Assembly: GCA_023213395.1 (NCBI GenBank) | Contig: CM041465.1 | Location: 101,873,741-101,937,740, forward strand | Direction of reading: 5' to 3' | Length of the DNA stretch: 64,000 bases | From: Cycas panzhihuaensis | Taxonomy: Eukaryota > Cycadophyta | The notes under the pieces: model-generated | What the model was told of the DNA's origin: nothing | Database searches by the model: none | The model's input: the letters and a program-made list of their open reading frames with translations, nothing else | Program-made: the position numbers and the translations under genes | In this document: piece by piece, positions 47,161-58,455 of the stretch | Layout of the letters: the number at the start of each line of letters is the position of its first letter | How positions within the stretch are numbered: the first letter of the stretch is position 1

Positions 47161-48332
47161 GGTATGAAAAGTAGAACCCTACCAATTAATCAGGGGAGAA
47201 TTATATCGGTTAGGACCCAATGATATCCTACGATGATGCATCTGTCTGTACGAAATAAATCAAGTGATATTCCAAGCTCATAAGGGAATGGCTAAAGGAC
47301 ATGCAGGAACAAGGAATACACAATGAAAAATCTTAACCGTAGGTTTTTAGTGGCCAACCATGTTCAAAGATGTAAAAGGATAGATAAAAAGATGTGATTA
47401 TTGCTAAAGAGTGAGAAAACTCGATATGAAAGACTTCAATCCCCTAAACCCAATTCTCCCATTAGCACCATTTGAGAAATGGGGCCTTGATTTTATCAGA
47501 CCTATCAAACCAGTAGCCAAACGAACGCAAACACGTTACATCCTAGTAGAAATTGACTATGTTGTAAAATGGGTAGAGACCAAACCATTAAGGAAAGTTG
47601 ATTCAACCAGCATAGCCAGATTCTTTTATGAAGTAAGTATTATCAGATTTAGATGTCCCATTAAGCTCATTAGTGACCAAGGAGCTTATTTCCTTAATGA
47701 AGTGGTAAAAGAACTTACAAAAACTTTTATGGTCACACATCATAAATCCACGCTATATTATCTATGTGTGAATAGACAAGCAGAAAGTTCAAATAAGATA
47801 TTGGAGAACTACTTACGAAAAGTATGTGACATTGGGAGATCTAATTAGGCAGAGAAGCTACGATCCGTTTTATGGGCATTCTACACTACCTACAAACATG
47901 CCACGGGATACACCCTATTTAAGTTAGTTTATGGAATTGAAGCTATACTCCCAATTAAATTTCAGATACCTAGTTTAAGAATTGCTCTAGCTTATCGACT
48001 AGATAATCCAGAATCATTACAAGGACAACTATGGCAATTAATCCAACTTAATAAAAATTGACAAAAATCAGAATGATTACAAAAAATTGAAAAACATAGA
48101 TAAAAGGCATGGCATGATCACCATCTTCGCTACTCTCTATTCTAAGAAGAAGAGCAAGTGTTAGTATATAATAGTAAATTTTGCACCCATCCTGGAAAAT
48201 TGAAACCAAGGTGGTTAGGGCCTTGCCAGGTGGAAAAAATATATCACAATGGATCAGCTCAATTGAGTGATAAAAATGGATATAAACTACTTGCTCTAGT
48301 TAATGGCAGTAAACTAAAGAAATATCACCAAT
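47161..48332 (+). pseudogene. Integrase of element G
   Basis: A zinc-binding N-terminus is readable (AHKGMAKGHAGTRNT, then RCDYC near 47394). The core is open over 47411-47848: FEKWGLDFIRPI (first Asp near 47489), LISDQGAYFLNEVV (second Asp near 47677) and NRQAESSNKILENYL (Glu near 47782). The Asp-Asp-Glu set is complete. After a TAG at 47846 the frame goes on: LWAFYTTYKHATGYTLFKLVYG, then GKLKPRWLGPCQVEKIYHNG near 48195-48250 and VNGSKLKKYHQ at about 48301. No chromodomain follows. Confidence 0.9.
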
Positions 48333-48888
48333 AATTCTAGTATGAGTTAACTAGATGTATTATATTTGTTGCATGAAGTTGCGAGACAACTGAAGTTATC
48401 CTAGTAATAGTATCATGACTCTACGACAATACATAAACATAAAATCTTGAAAAAAAAAAAAGTAAAATGATGAAAAACTAACTGTAACTCATAAAAATCA
48501 TGAAACTAGACAAAGGTATAAACAAATACACTATGCATTCTAAATAAAGAATGTAAGTAAAGCAAAGGGCTCTTGTATAAGGATGCGTTCCTCCCAGGGA
48601 ATGGAGGAAGATAAAAGATTAGTTGGAAAAAGGGAACCATTCCAAACAAGGAATGGGTAATAGAAAAATAACAACTGCATGAAGGAACTATTCCAAATAG
48701 GGAATGTACATTATTAGATGCATTCCAAAATAGGAATGCGACCTAAACGGGCCAAAAAAAATAGTTTATAAGTGAAGAAACCCTAGAAATGTTCCATTTT
48801 TTGAATGCACATACGGAGAGGAACAAAATCTAGTAAGTAGGAGAATGATTCCATCAAGAATTTAAGAGAGGGAACAAACATTCAATCA
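48333..48888 (+). other. Spacer with repeated ATTCC/GGAAT motifs
   Basis: No protein. The block attccaaa.agggaatg recurs at about 48640, 48690 and 48722 and also appears in the LTR (cattccaaattaggaatg near 40885). An A-run lies at 48450-48460. Confidence 0.55.
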
Positions 48889-49663
48889 GGATGATGATTA
48901 TAGGAATGCAAGAGACCTATGCACCAAAACTCCAAATAGAGTTCAAAGAACTTTTAGAAGAATTTAAAGTATAGATTCACCAAGCTAGATGGGGAGACTT
49001 AGTGACTATACCACCTCTATACTAGGATCTAGAAATTATGGAAGAAATCATTGTAGCATTAAAATGGAATCAAGAAAAGTCAAGTTAGATGCAGTCATTA
49101 TTTAAGAAGTTATAGGATTATCAAATGAAGGAGAAACCCCACAGTCACTAAGAAATCAAAGGTGGATAGGGAAACCTAGACAAGGGAACTATGCACTCCT
49201 ACCGTTCAAGTCTTCTTAGGAGGCATTAGGATTATTGATATTACTGACAGAGGGTTGTAGTGGGCAACCAAAGTGTTAGTATCAAAATTCCTCTCAAAGT
49301 ATAAACATATCTATATTCTAGGAGGATTAATACCATTATTGTTGGAATTATGTGATGGAGCTAAAATAAATTGGTGTTAATTTTTGGCCAACAACATGGA
49401 GTAGCAGTTAGGGGATTTACAGTGTCATCCCTTTAGATAACCATCACTCTTACTTGCACTATTATTTCATCAATGTCTAGACATCCATCCTCCTTCACTA
49501 CCTATCTAATCTAGAGAACTGATAATAAAGAAATGGGTTAACACCATGCCCAATAGCATTCAAGATTTGGGAGTGAAGCGTCAAGTTAAGGCAGAGATAA
49601 TGAAAGTTCTCAAATGGGTACAACATAAATTAGGCACTTCCTACCCATATCGACAAAAATAAA
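48889..49663 (+). pseudogene. Extra ORF downstream of the integrase in element G
   Basis: A degenerate reading frame of about 255 codons starts ATG 48889 (MMIIGMQETYAPKLQIEF). It continues with ELLEEFKV, WGDLVTIPPLY and LEIMEEIIVALKW. After a shift near 49079 come LDAVII, EVIGLSNEGETPQSL, RWIGKPRQGNYALLPFKSS and LLILLTEGC. After another shift it reads GAKINW, QLGDLQCHPF, LLLALLFHQCLDIHPPSLP and WVNTMPNSIQDLGVKRQV. It ends at TAA about 49661. The EVIGLxxEGE pattern resembles 3' ORFs of Athila/Tat-like elements as I know them. Function unknown. Confidence 0.6.
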
Positions 49664-50062
49664 CAATGAAAAGGGCCTCAAAGAGAAGTAGAGAGTAGCT
49701 TGTTAAAGAAGAATTACCTCCAAAATAGGAAATAGACATTCTTCAAGTAACATCCGAGATAGGGGAGGGTTCTTCTCATCTAGCCGTAAGTGAGAAGGGA
49801 ACATATATAATTCAAGCATTACAAGAATTAGAATAAGGACCATAGGACACAAATAGTAGATCTATAAGAAAAAATCAAGGAGAAGGATGTTATCATAGCA
49901 ACTTTGACCCAGATAAATGAGGACATGTTGAAGGTATCCAAGTCAATGAGACTACAGGAATAGCCCTATTATCAAAGGGGGGAGGAGGAAGTAGAATATA
50001 AAAAATTTTAATTTTTTATTTTGAGCACAAATGCTCAACCTATTTTGTGGACCCCGGATAGA
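49664..50062 (+). other. 3' untranslated part of element G
   Basis: A purine-rich run (aaaggggggaggaggaag, about 49975-49992) lies about 70 bp before the 3' LTR. The bases directly before the LTR (accccggataga) are not a standard polypurine tract, so the priming site is uncertain. Confidence 0.5.
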
Positions 50063-50759
50063 TGTTACAACTAAAAGTTATACCATACGTTCAAGGAAAG
50101 GAACTAGCAATAGAAGATATATTCTAGATTAAGAATGGGCAACATAGGGCCAAAATAGAAAGCATTCCATGTCTTGAATAGTTGTTGTATAGCAGGAACG
50201 CATGAAATTATGTAAGAACGTATGAAAACAATGCAAGAATACATGAAATAGTGAAGGAATGCATGGAATAGTGCAGGAACGTATGTTGGAAAGAAAGAAC
50301 ATATGAGAACAAACAAGGAACACAATACAGAAGATGGGAATAGTGGCAATATGGAGGAGACACACGAGTAGTTATACGAACAAATAGAGAACTCTGAACA
50401 GATGTCTGTTTTAAGGAACGAATGGTTGCAACTGTAATGCAATCATTCCTCAACCAGGACATACATTGTATTTAATCACATCCAATCATTGGGATGGATG
50501 TGAGAGCTGAGTTAATGAGTTCCAACAGTTCTTGAGCTAGTACAGTTGACCAGTTAAGACTAAATGGACCCCAAGTGATGTACTTTTGACTATATGTGAA
50601 TAAGTATGTGTACCTATTATGGAATGTATATGAATTGTGGACTTATGTGGATGATCAATTAAAGAATATGTATGTTGACCACCTACACACATCCTAGACT
50701 ATAGTGGAAACCCTTGACAAGTGAGAATTTGTAGTAGGGAGTAGATTTATAAGTCAATA
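50063..50759 (+). repeat. 3' LTR of element G
   Basis: 697 bp, tgttacaact ... aagtcaata, followed by ATGTT. It lacks about 20-30 bases present near 41340-41365 in the 5' LTR but has one more 20 bp unit. The minus-strand open frames at 50104-50462 are shadows. Confidence 0.94.
50196..50317 (+). repeat. 20 bp tandem array in the 3' LTR of G, 6 units
   Basis: Units start at 50196, 50216, 50237, 50257, 50277 and 50297, with a partial unit at 50318. This is one unit more than the 5' LTR array. Confidence 0.86.
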
Positions 50760-50764
50760 ATGTT

Positions 50765-51209
50765 TTCATGTGGTTTCTAATCCCTTACAATAAATAAGAG
50801 GCAGCTTATTGTATAAATCATTAATGAGTGTGTATTTATGAATGTAAGTCAAATCTTAAGATAGTAGAAGAGAACTCATTCTATCACCTCTTTGGCAATC
50901 CCTATTTAATGGGAAGTTTTCTTTGGCATTATATTTTCCTATGATTACACATCAAAGTAGCCTCTTTATTGATTGGCCTAAGGTCTAGATGTGCACATGC
51001 TTGATTGATAATTACATATATTTTTTACATGAGTTTTACTTTTTGATCAACATATTTATAGATTATTATCTATTAACACTTTGTAATCAATGCTTGTACC
51101 ATTACCTCTTTGCTCCTATTCTAATTTATAATGTTGGTAAGACTAATCTTTGATTGATATCCTACCCCTCTTTAATTGATTATCTTAATAATCAATGGTT
51201 GACATTAAA
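50765..51209. other. Unassigned AT-rich DNA
   Basis: No motif or repeat partner seen between element G and the presumed LTR of element I. Confidence 0.45.
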
Positions 51210-51546
51210 ATGTTAGATTTTTGCATAATATTAATCAGAATAAGATGAACATGATAAAACACTATATAAAAATACCTGGATCAAAAAATATTTCTATTGT
51301 ATTAATAGAGTAAAATAATGATTCAAAATGATCTCATATGATGTGAGAGATATCTAAATACTAACATGATGATATCTTTATATATTATAAACTTATGTTT
51401 ATGAGGGACTTACCACCTTTTGGTTTACTTGGTTAAATATGCATTACTTAGTGAAATATAGATTACTTGGTCAAATGTATATTACCTAGATAACTATGCA
51501 TAATACATTATTATTCTAATATAGTCCGTTAATACACATTTCAATA

Positions 51547-52608
51547 CTCCCTTTTAATATATATTTGAGAAATTAGATATTATTTTTGAATTTACAATAT
51601 CTCATCTTTGGAAATGTCTTGAAGATGATGTCTTCAACTCAATCTTTAATTTTAATCCTATAATAATGTATTTGTTATAATAGTTTTTAAATGTAACGAT
51701 CCTTAAACTTGACATTCTTTATTTTGGAGTGCAAATTTAGGTTCTTTATCATATAAAATATATAATAAATCATAGTTGACCCAATTTAATTTTATTGTAG
51801 ATCATATAGGCAATTCTATAGGTAACCATCTTTATGAATGCTAATAACATCTTGAAATTCAAAATGTACATCGAGCAAGTCTTCAGTCATAATGAGTAAA
51901 ACATTAATAGAAGAATCAACACTATTAGTATCATTTATAAAATAAGTATCAACATCTTGTATGAATTCTTCTTCTTGATCAACATATCTAACAACAATTG
52001 TTTTAGCTTTTGGAATAGAATCTTCAGCTTTTTTAGTAGGTTCTTTAATTTGATTTATAAATTCTCTTCTTTGTATCTACTTTCGAATGTAATAATGATG
52101 TTTAATCTTAATATGGTTTATTCTTCTTTGTAAGACTAGATTTTTCATTACTTATATAATGTTTTATATATTGTAGGAGATCATGGTAGATTCTTTCCAA
52201 CTTTGATGTAGTTATTACAATATCTTTATTAGAACATTTATTCCATAAACTTCTACTTCAACCATTTTGAATTTAACTTAGGTTAGATTAGACATATTAG
52301 TAATCTATATACTTTCATCATTTTGCAATTTTCTCCCATCATTTGGATAATTCATACTTGAATCAATACTCAAAATAGGAACATTACTTAAACTTGAATC
52401 AATGGATAGAAATAAATCACCATACTTATCTTCAACAAGACTATCATATTCATATTTAATCTCCTTTAAAATACTAGGACCATCTATAGAAATAAGTAAT
52501 AAATCTTCCACATCTTGAATTATTTCTTTAATAATTTTATTTTAAATTTTTTACCATAATTATTAATAGGCAGTTCAATAATTTCATCATACTGAACATG
52601 CTCAGTAA
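51547..52608 (-). pseudogene. Acidic coding remnant of element I
   Basis: Minus-strand text: after the H insertion the frame reads EHVQYDEIIELPINNYGKKFK. It continues into an open stretch 52511-52305 with EDLLLISIDGPSILKEIKYE, LVEDKYGDLFLSIDSS and SSMNYPNDGRKLQ. Further left come AKTIVVRYVDQEEEFIQDV and MTEDLLDVHFEFQDV. It is acidic, of low similarity to anything I recognise, and carries no catalytic motif of protease or RT. It is the continuation of the gag-bearing part at 56917-57430. Confidence 0.5.
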
Positions 52609-53028
52609 TGTTAAATTTTCCACACGGAGAGTATTCAACATTAACATAAATCAACAAGATTAATGAACAAGCAATAACTATATTAACTCAATTCACGGAT
52701 GGTTACATTAGAATATTATTGTCCCACATACTCAACATGAGTCTCATTGATGACTTGATCCATATTCTACCTCACTTATCTATATATACAACATAGATAG
52801 GAGTACAAAGGTGAGATGAGTTACATGTAGGATAAATGACCTTTACCCTTTTAGTAACTCTTCACCTACTAACTGACCAATGACCTTCTAACTTCTCACA
52901 TAACTACACTGTAATATATGATCCTTAGACCCCTAACATAATACTTAGGACTATATATTAATGACCCTAAGACATAACTTATACTTGAATACATTAAACA
53001 TTTACATATTAAGCATTATCTTCCAACA
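52609..53028 (-). repeat. 3' LTR of element H
   Basis: 420 bp, tgttaaattt ... ttccaaca on the plus strand. Shared with 56529-56916: tctatatatacaacatagata, acaaaggtgagatgag, tgaccaatgaccttctaacttctca and tacatatta.. It is about 32 bp longer, mainly from a segment at about 52949-52982 that is absent in the partner. Confidence 0.92.
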
Positions 53029-53037
53029 TCTCTCCTT
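53029..53037 (-). other. Polypurine tract of element H
   Basis: The minus strand reads AAGGAGAGA directly before the LTR. Confidence 0.8.
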
Positions 53038-53699
53038 AATGTTTAATGTTAAGACTATAAAAATTGACTACCAAAAATAATATGACACTTACTACAAAGG
53101 ACTGACAACAAAACTGACACAAACTAATATAGGACTTGACTTGAATTTCTAATGCCTAAGTTTAGAAATCTTGTTGAAGACGATGTCATAAGCTCAATCT
53201 TCAATTGGAATGCAACAAGGCTTGTATGACATGTTTGCTTCTTGCTTGGAGACTGCTCCTATATCTGATTACATTAAATGCATGTGTGATTACTTTCTAA
53301 GATCAACATGTGATTTGAAATCCAAGACTTTCATGGAGAGAAAGAATTCCTCCTTATTTATCCCCAAGACAACAAGCTAATAAACATTATTATAAAGGGA
53401 AAGGAGAGACAATGGTTTATTCCCTATCTCCACCTGTGCAAGTACTTGTCCTGAACTAATAAAATACTCCATTTTTTTTCATAATTTAAGAGATCTTTTG
53501 TTGTACTAGATGTGATATAGATTTCTGTTACGATCACATGAACATACCTCTCAATTATAATTACATAAAAATAGTATGATATCTTAACATAATTGCCTTT
53601 CTTGACTAAGTAATCTACCCAAACTATACAATAATCTTAGTGGACAAGATTTTGATCAATTGATACTTCAACTATGTTCTTCCTTCTTTTGAATGAATC

Positions 53700-54610
53700 T
53701 TATAGTACTAGTATAAGATATATTAATATAACTTGAATTCTTTCAAGTGCAAGCACAGAAAAACCTACCATGTTTAATGTAATCATATAAAGTCTTATGT
53801 ACATGCATAAAACTATGTGACTTGATATCATATGGATCTTGATAACAAATTCATCACCATAAATTAAGGTGATATCATCTAAACTTTCCATCAAGGTAGT
53901 TGCATCCACTTTCAGGTTTTTCATCCTTCATCTTTTCAGTAATTTCCAATGTAATATTTCTTATCAACATGTTGAGGCTTAAGGTATTTGGTAAGATAAT
54001 AGTCTTCTCAATCTTTAAATCTTTATTTTTATTATTTTCCTCAGATTTCAACTGAAAATCATCAAGCCTATTTTCATAAATAGGTTCATGCAACTCTTCA
54101 TCCACTTCATGAATGCCAGATGAGTCTATGTGAGAACTGATTTTATTAGAATCAACCTGATTCTCCCTTTTTGCTTTTCTTTTTAGCTTCTTTTTCTAGT
54201 TTTTAGTATTTTTAATAGTCTTATTTACTTCTTCAAGGCCTTTTTCATACACTTCTCTCAATAAATTCTATGCCTATTTAGTTGAGACAATATTTTGAAG
54301 TATATGAATAAGAAATTAGTAAGAAGGATGAAAGTTTTTCTTGTCAAAAGTTGCAAGCATCACATCAATAACTATTTTATTCTTCTTTTTGAAATTTCCC
54401 TCCCCTTCTTCATTAATTAATGTAGAACCATTAAGAATAATTTCCTATAGATTTTTAAACATAAATATACATTCCATTTTGATTCTCCATATTTGAAAGT
54501 TGGTTTTGATATATTTGGGCAAGGCTATATTACTACCAGTTATTCAAAAACCATTCTTTTCTGGTATAAAAATAATATCACTCAACTCCATGATGCACAA
54601 ATATACCCAC
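53700..54610 (-). pseudogene. Gag-like ORF of element H
   Basis: From about 54610 leftwards the minus strand reads MELSDIIFIPEKNGF, then YIKTNFQIWRIKMECIFMF. It continues with a stretch where the Copia gag has W-x-x-K-M-x-x-x-L and W-E-I-V (here LxEIILNGS), and KIVIDVMLATFDKK. It then turns strongly charged (EVNKTIKNTKN, KKKLKRKAKRENQ) and acidic (EVDEELHEPIYENRLDDF), open over 54105-53875. No knuckle, protease, integrase or RT follows. The gag assignment rests on the N-terminal pattern and position and is moderate. Confidence 0.5.
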
Positions 54611-54649
54611 TTCAACCTAAAATAAATCTATCAAAATAGTAGAAAATTA

Positions 54650-56516
54650 TGTCAAATTATATATCAACATACCTGTCTTTGAAGTACAGTTCCAACACCT
54701 CAGACCATTTTGAAAACAAATGCCTATATGAGAAGATATTACAAAAACTATATAGAGACCTCCTTAAGCACCAAAAACTCAAGAAGGGTAGCCTTAAGCC
54801 CCTGGTTATTAAGACTCACCATGTAACCACTTGCTAAGCTAAAGAGGGCTAATAGATCTTAAATGATATTTCAATCTTATTAAATCAAATTTTGACCTCA
54901 CAAAAAATTATTGAATCCACCCTATCAGATTTAAGATCTACAGATTTCAAAAAAGGCTTCAAATTTTGTTAAATTTATCTTATTATCCCTATTATAGAAA
55001 TTAAATCTTTGTATGATTAATTTATCTGTATGGTCAATGATGAACTGCTCTGCAAAATAAAATTTAATTGTAGAGATGGTTCAATTAGTAAATATTCACA
55101 TGGTGACCTTTGCCATGGTCGCGTGGCTTGTGGGGCCTATCTCTTTCATCTTGCATTTCAATATTACAACTTATACTTATATTGCTTGACCTATATGAAT
55201 ATCCAATAATTGGTTGCCAGGTTATAGAGCTAGGGTTTTTTATATTGTAAAGATTTTATAGTATTTAGATAGTATGAAGATTTAAATTTGATGATGTTGG
55301 TGTTGCAGAAGATGAAGAGGGTGAAGATGGAACCAAACTAGTGGATGAAGCTTCTAGTGAGCTTGATATTTAGGAAAATAATGATAATGTAGAAGATGAG
55401 AAAGACAAGCTCAATGTAAAGTAGGAATGGGTTAGATATCAAATAGAGATACAAATATAATTACATAGACTCCATGCTTCCACTGTGCACTTTATAAATA
55501 GACCATAGATATATGATTGAACTGTTAGTATTAGGTGCTCATCATCACGGTGGGTAGATTATCAATAATTGCGACTATTTTTTCTTTCATGCAAAAAATT
55601 GATGGAAGCAGGTACTAGACTTGACCCTTTTCCTTACCATGATATGCTTTTTCTTAGTATTTTTTTGCTTTCCTTCAAGGGTTTTGAGCTTTCCCTTCCT
55701 TAATAGTTATTAAGTTTAAATAACCTACTTCCATTCTAGATAATATTTCGTAATCTGTTGTTAATGGTCATGGCCATAAAAGGGATGTCATCAATTGGGA
55801 GCTTGTAATTAGTCACTATATAAGGCTTCTTATTGTGAATGGTAGCTCAGAAGCAAGACTTAACACACATAGGTAAATTTAGAGGACCATTTAGAAGATC
55901 TTCACTGATGCATAGACATAATAATTAACCAAACCAAATAGACTGGGTAAATAGAGAGAACGAATCTGATAATATGAAATGGCCTTCAACGATGTCAACC
56001 TCTCCTTCTCTCATCACAAACACAATGAATCGATAATGTTTAGGGTTTCTACTTTCCTAGTTGTTGGCAAATACCTTTATAAACTAATAATCTTTAAATC
56101 TTTAATTTTTATTAACAAATAGATTTCTATAAACATGCCATGCTTCATACATAATAAATATTATATGGACATAACAAACAACCTCCAAATATCAAACATT
56201 TAGATAAATTCATATGTCATTATTTCTCCATATATAGCGGCTTCAATTTCATATTAATTTTCTTTATAGGGTAAACCCTAACACATGGATACTTCACATA
56301 ACAAAATAAAAGAGTGATATTACCTAGTAAAATTCTATCTTGGATCAATACTTGGCATAATATGCAATAATGGTAGCCTTAGGATTTCATCTTTCCAAAA
56401 GGAACTTCAACCTAGAACTCGACTCTATAGATCCTCCTCCACACATCGACAAAATGATGAAGCTACACAGAGATGATCTTGGCAAGTAACCCACTCTCAA
56501 ATAGGCAGGCAAACCT
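54650..56516 (-). other. Leader of element H
   Basis: 1.9 kb without a recognisable domain. The plus strand has a short acidic open piece (AEDEEGEDGTKLVDEASSE near 55304-55360) that ends quickly and has no context. Nothing else can be supported. Confidence 0.5.
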
Positions 56517-56528
56517 GCTCTAATACCA
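56517..56528 (-). other. Primer binding site of element H
   Basis: The minus strand reads TGGTATTAGAGC, the initiator tRNA-Met site with one transition. Confidence 0.88.
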
Positions 56529-56916
56529 TTTTAGAGTTTCTACATATAGAGCATTCAAAATCAACACAAATTAACAAGATCAATGAACAAGTAATAACTG
56601 TATTAACTCAACTCATAAATGATTACATTATAATACTATTGCACCACAAACTCAACATAAGTCTCAATTATGACGTGATCCCTATTTTACCTCACCTGTC
56701 TATATATACAACATAGATAAGAATACAAAGGTGAGATGAGCTACATTTGGGACAAGTAACATTTAACCTTCTAGTGACTCTTTACCTACTAATTGACCAA
56801 TGACCTTCTAACTTCTCATATAACCACACTATAATATATGACCTTGAGACCCTAACATAATACTTAGCATACTTGAATATATTAAATATTTACATATTAA
56901 ACATTATCTTCCAACA
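56529..56916 (-). repeat. 5' LTR of element H
   Basis: 388 bp, ttttagagtt ... ttccaaca on the plus strand. The terminal TG is mutated to TT beside the primer site. Paired with 52609-53028. Confidence 0.92.
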
Positions 56917-56921
56917 AGTAA

Positions 56922-57430
56922 TAAGTTTATCATTCTTAACATTCTTAATAGTAGTAGCAGTTTCATAAATTATCTCAACAATAATGCATTTAGTAGCAGT
57001 ATATTCAAAAATAGATTTTTTACATTTAAAAGTAGCTTTATTAATACCCATACTTTCTTCATCATTTTTACCTAGTTTCAAATTATTTATTACATGTATA
57101 TTGGTCATTCAACTTTGGACCAAATTTTTCCTTTGGGATATTCTATGTTTTATATGATATACAAATTGGTTCTTGAACACTATCATGGTTGTACGATATG
57201 TGTCTGTCTCTAGAGTACAATGAATCTAATTAAGTACATAAGCATCTTTCTTCTGAAGTTCTGGTATTGGATATGTACATCCTTCAAAAATAATATCCCA
57301 TCACTTAAAAGGAGTAAAAACATATCTTAATTCCCTTGACCATTCTAAGTAATTTTCTACAGTTAATACAACCAAACCCATCTTTGCTAATGAAGATCAA
57401 CTATAGTAGGTGCAAAAATTAACAATGAAT
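56922..57430 (-). pseudogene. Gag N-terminal remnant of element I
   Basis: The minus strand from about 57400 reads MGLVVLTVENYLEWSRELRY, then VFTPFK, WDIIFEG, PIPELQKKDAYVLN and IHCTLETDTYRTT. This follows the Copia gag pattern N-Y-x-x-W-S-R, W-D-I-x-E-G, then K-K-D-A. The open stretch 57108-56922 continues it (HVINNLKLGKNDEES, IVEIIYETATTIKN). It joins the part left of element H at 52608. Confidence 0.68.
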
Positions 57431-58209
57431 ATAAGCAAGCAAATCACATAATACTTAATATTTCATCCTTCATATGTTATGCTTTTAGGACCTCCTTTTA
57501 TCTCATTGTCCTTGAAAGGATTCATACTATTCATGTGATTGCTTTTAAATAAAATTACTTTTGTAACATACTTCTAGGGTCTAGGGTTTAAACATGACTT
57601 CCCCTAGGATCAATAAATTGATAGAAATAAAGAAAACTTGCTTATAATTTTCTTATATGACTCAAAATAATGCTTTAAATTTAAATTAAAATATCTCTAT
57701 TAAGATAGTATCAAATTACTTCAATTCATAATTAATGATGAAATAATATGAATCAAGATTTCAATAGATTAGACTATTCAAAGAATAGACTCCTAGAACT
57801 CAAGATATTAATGAAAACACATAAGTACCTTTTTGGAAAAAAATAATACTAGGTGAATTAGGGTTTTAGCCCTTCTTATAAGTGGGTTTCCAGTTATATG
57901 GACACTCTACATGACTAGGTATTAACAAAAACGAGGCTAATGGACCTCAAAACAAATTATAATATGGATAAATTTCTAAAAACTTAAAAAAAAAAAAAAG
58001 ATGCCTTAGGTAAAAAAATCTTGTCCCTTTGTAATTAATTGATGACAATGCATGGAATAAGTATAAAATTTCATTATAAATTATAAATAATCAATAATAA
58101 AATATATTAAGTGGTAGTTACTAAGTTAATAGTACTGTGGTTTAACTAAAGTGATTAAGCGAAAAGGTGTGAGTTCTTTGAAGGGTCACAACCTTAATTA
58201 GGTGACATC
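57431..58209. other. Unassigned AT-rich DNA
   Basis: No LTR partner for element I and no protein seen. An A-run of 15 lies at about 57987-58001. Confidence 0.45.
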
Positions 58210-58442
58210 TGTTAGAAAAGTATAAAAGCCTTAAGCCTTAGTGTATTCTATGTATCAAATCATTGTGAAATAACCAATGTGATCCAGAAGGATCCTTTGT
58301 GGTGGATTTTTTACCAAAAGGATTTTCCCATATAAATCCTATATATTGTGCATTTATATTTTGTGTGTATTTTTATTTACTTGTGTATGGTTAAAGATTC
58401 TGTGGATGGGAATATACCTATATGATTTCATATTCTGAAACA
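58210..58442 (+). repeat. 5' LTR of element J (left edge uncertain)
   Basis: Ends ...ctgaaaca directly before the primer site. A likely start is tgttagaaaag at 58210, giving 233 bp. That puts the TATA-like tataaaag at 58221 very close to the edge, so the LTR may start further left. The partner LTR is outside the window. Confidence 0.6.
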
Positions 58443-58455
58443 TGGTATCAGAGTT
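58443..58455 (+). other. Primer binding site of element J
   Basis: tggtatcagagtt directly follows the LTR, with eleven bases identical to the initiator tRNA-Met site. Confidence 0.9.

Larger units (their letters stand above)
40827..50759 (+). mobile_element. Ty3/Gypsy retrotransposon G (Athila/Tat-like), 9.9 kb
   Basis: LTRs 40827-41527 and 50063-50759, with the exact target duplication ATGTT at 40822-40826 and 50760-50764. The order is gag with four knuckles, protease, RT, RNase H, integrase, then a further degenerate ORF before the 3' LTR. RT before integrase is the Gypsy order. The DGGA protease, the absence of a chromodomain after integrase and the extra 3' ORF resemble Athila/Tat lineages. 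The frame changes several times and stops are frequent. LTRs look 85-90% alike by eye. Confidence 0.93.
52609..56916 (-). mobile_element. Element H: non-autonomous Copia-like LTR element with gag-like ORF
   Basis: 3' LTR 52609-53028, polypurine tract 53029-53037, 5' LTR 56529-56916, primer site 56517-56528. The target duplication AGTAA is exact (52604-52608 and 56917-56921). The 3.5 kb interior has only one recognisable reading region, gag-like, and no pol. Such elements (large retrotransposon derivatives, or gag-only TR-GAG types) need enzymes from a partner. It is inserted in the coding part of related element I. Confidence 0.88.
51210..57430 (-). mobile_element. Element I: Copia-like, gag-only (minus strand), host of H
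   Basis: The parts at 51547-52608 and 56917-57430 join across element H into one minus-strand region. It begins with a Copia-type gag and continues as acidic sequence, with no protease, integrase or RT. A polypurine tract complement (ctccctttt) at 51547 implies a 3' LTR ending at 51546, starting perhaps near 51210. The section at 51560-51650 aligns with 53130-53220 of element H (tcttgaagatgatgtct...ctcaatctt), so I and H are related. No 5' LTR was found to the right. Confidence 0.55.

Noticed and set aside
45778-47848. Possible viral (pararetrovirus) origin of the RT and integrase of element G
   Set aside because: LTRs, a target duplication and an integrase are present, which fits an LTR retrotransposon and not an endogenous pararetrovirus.
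55286-55430. Acidic plus-strand stretch that might be a host exon
   Set aside because: It ends at a stop after a few dozen codons, is inside the H leader and has no adjoining exon-like sequence.
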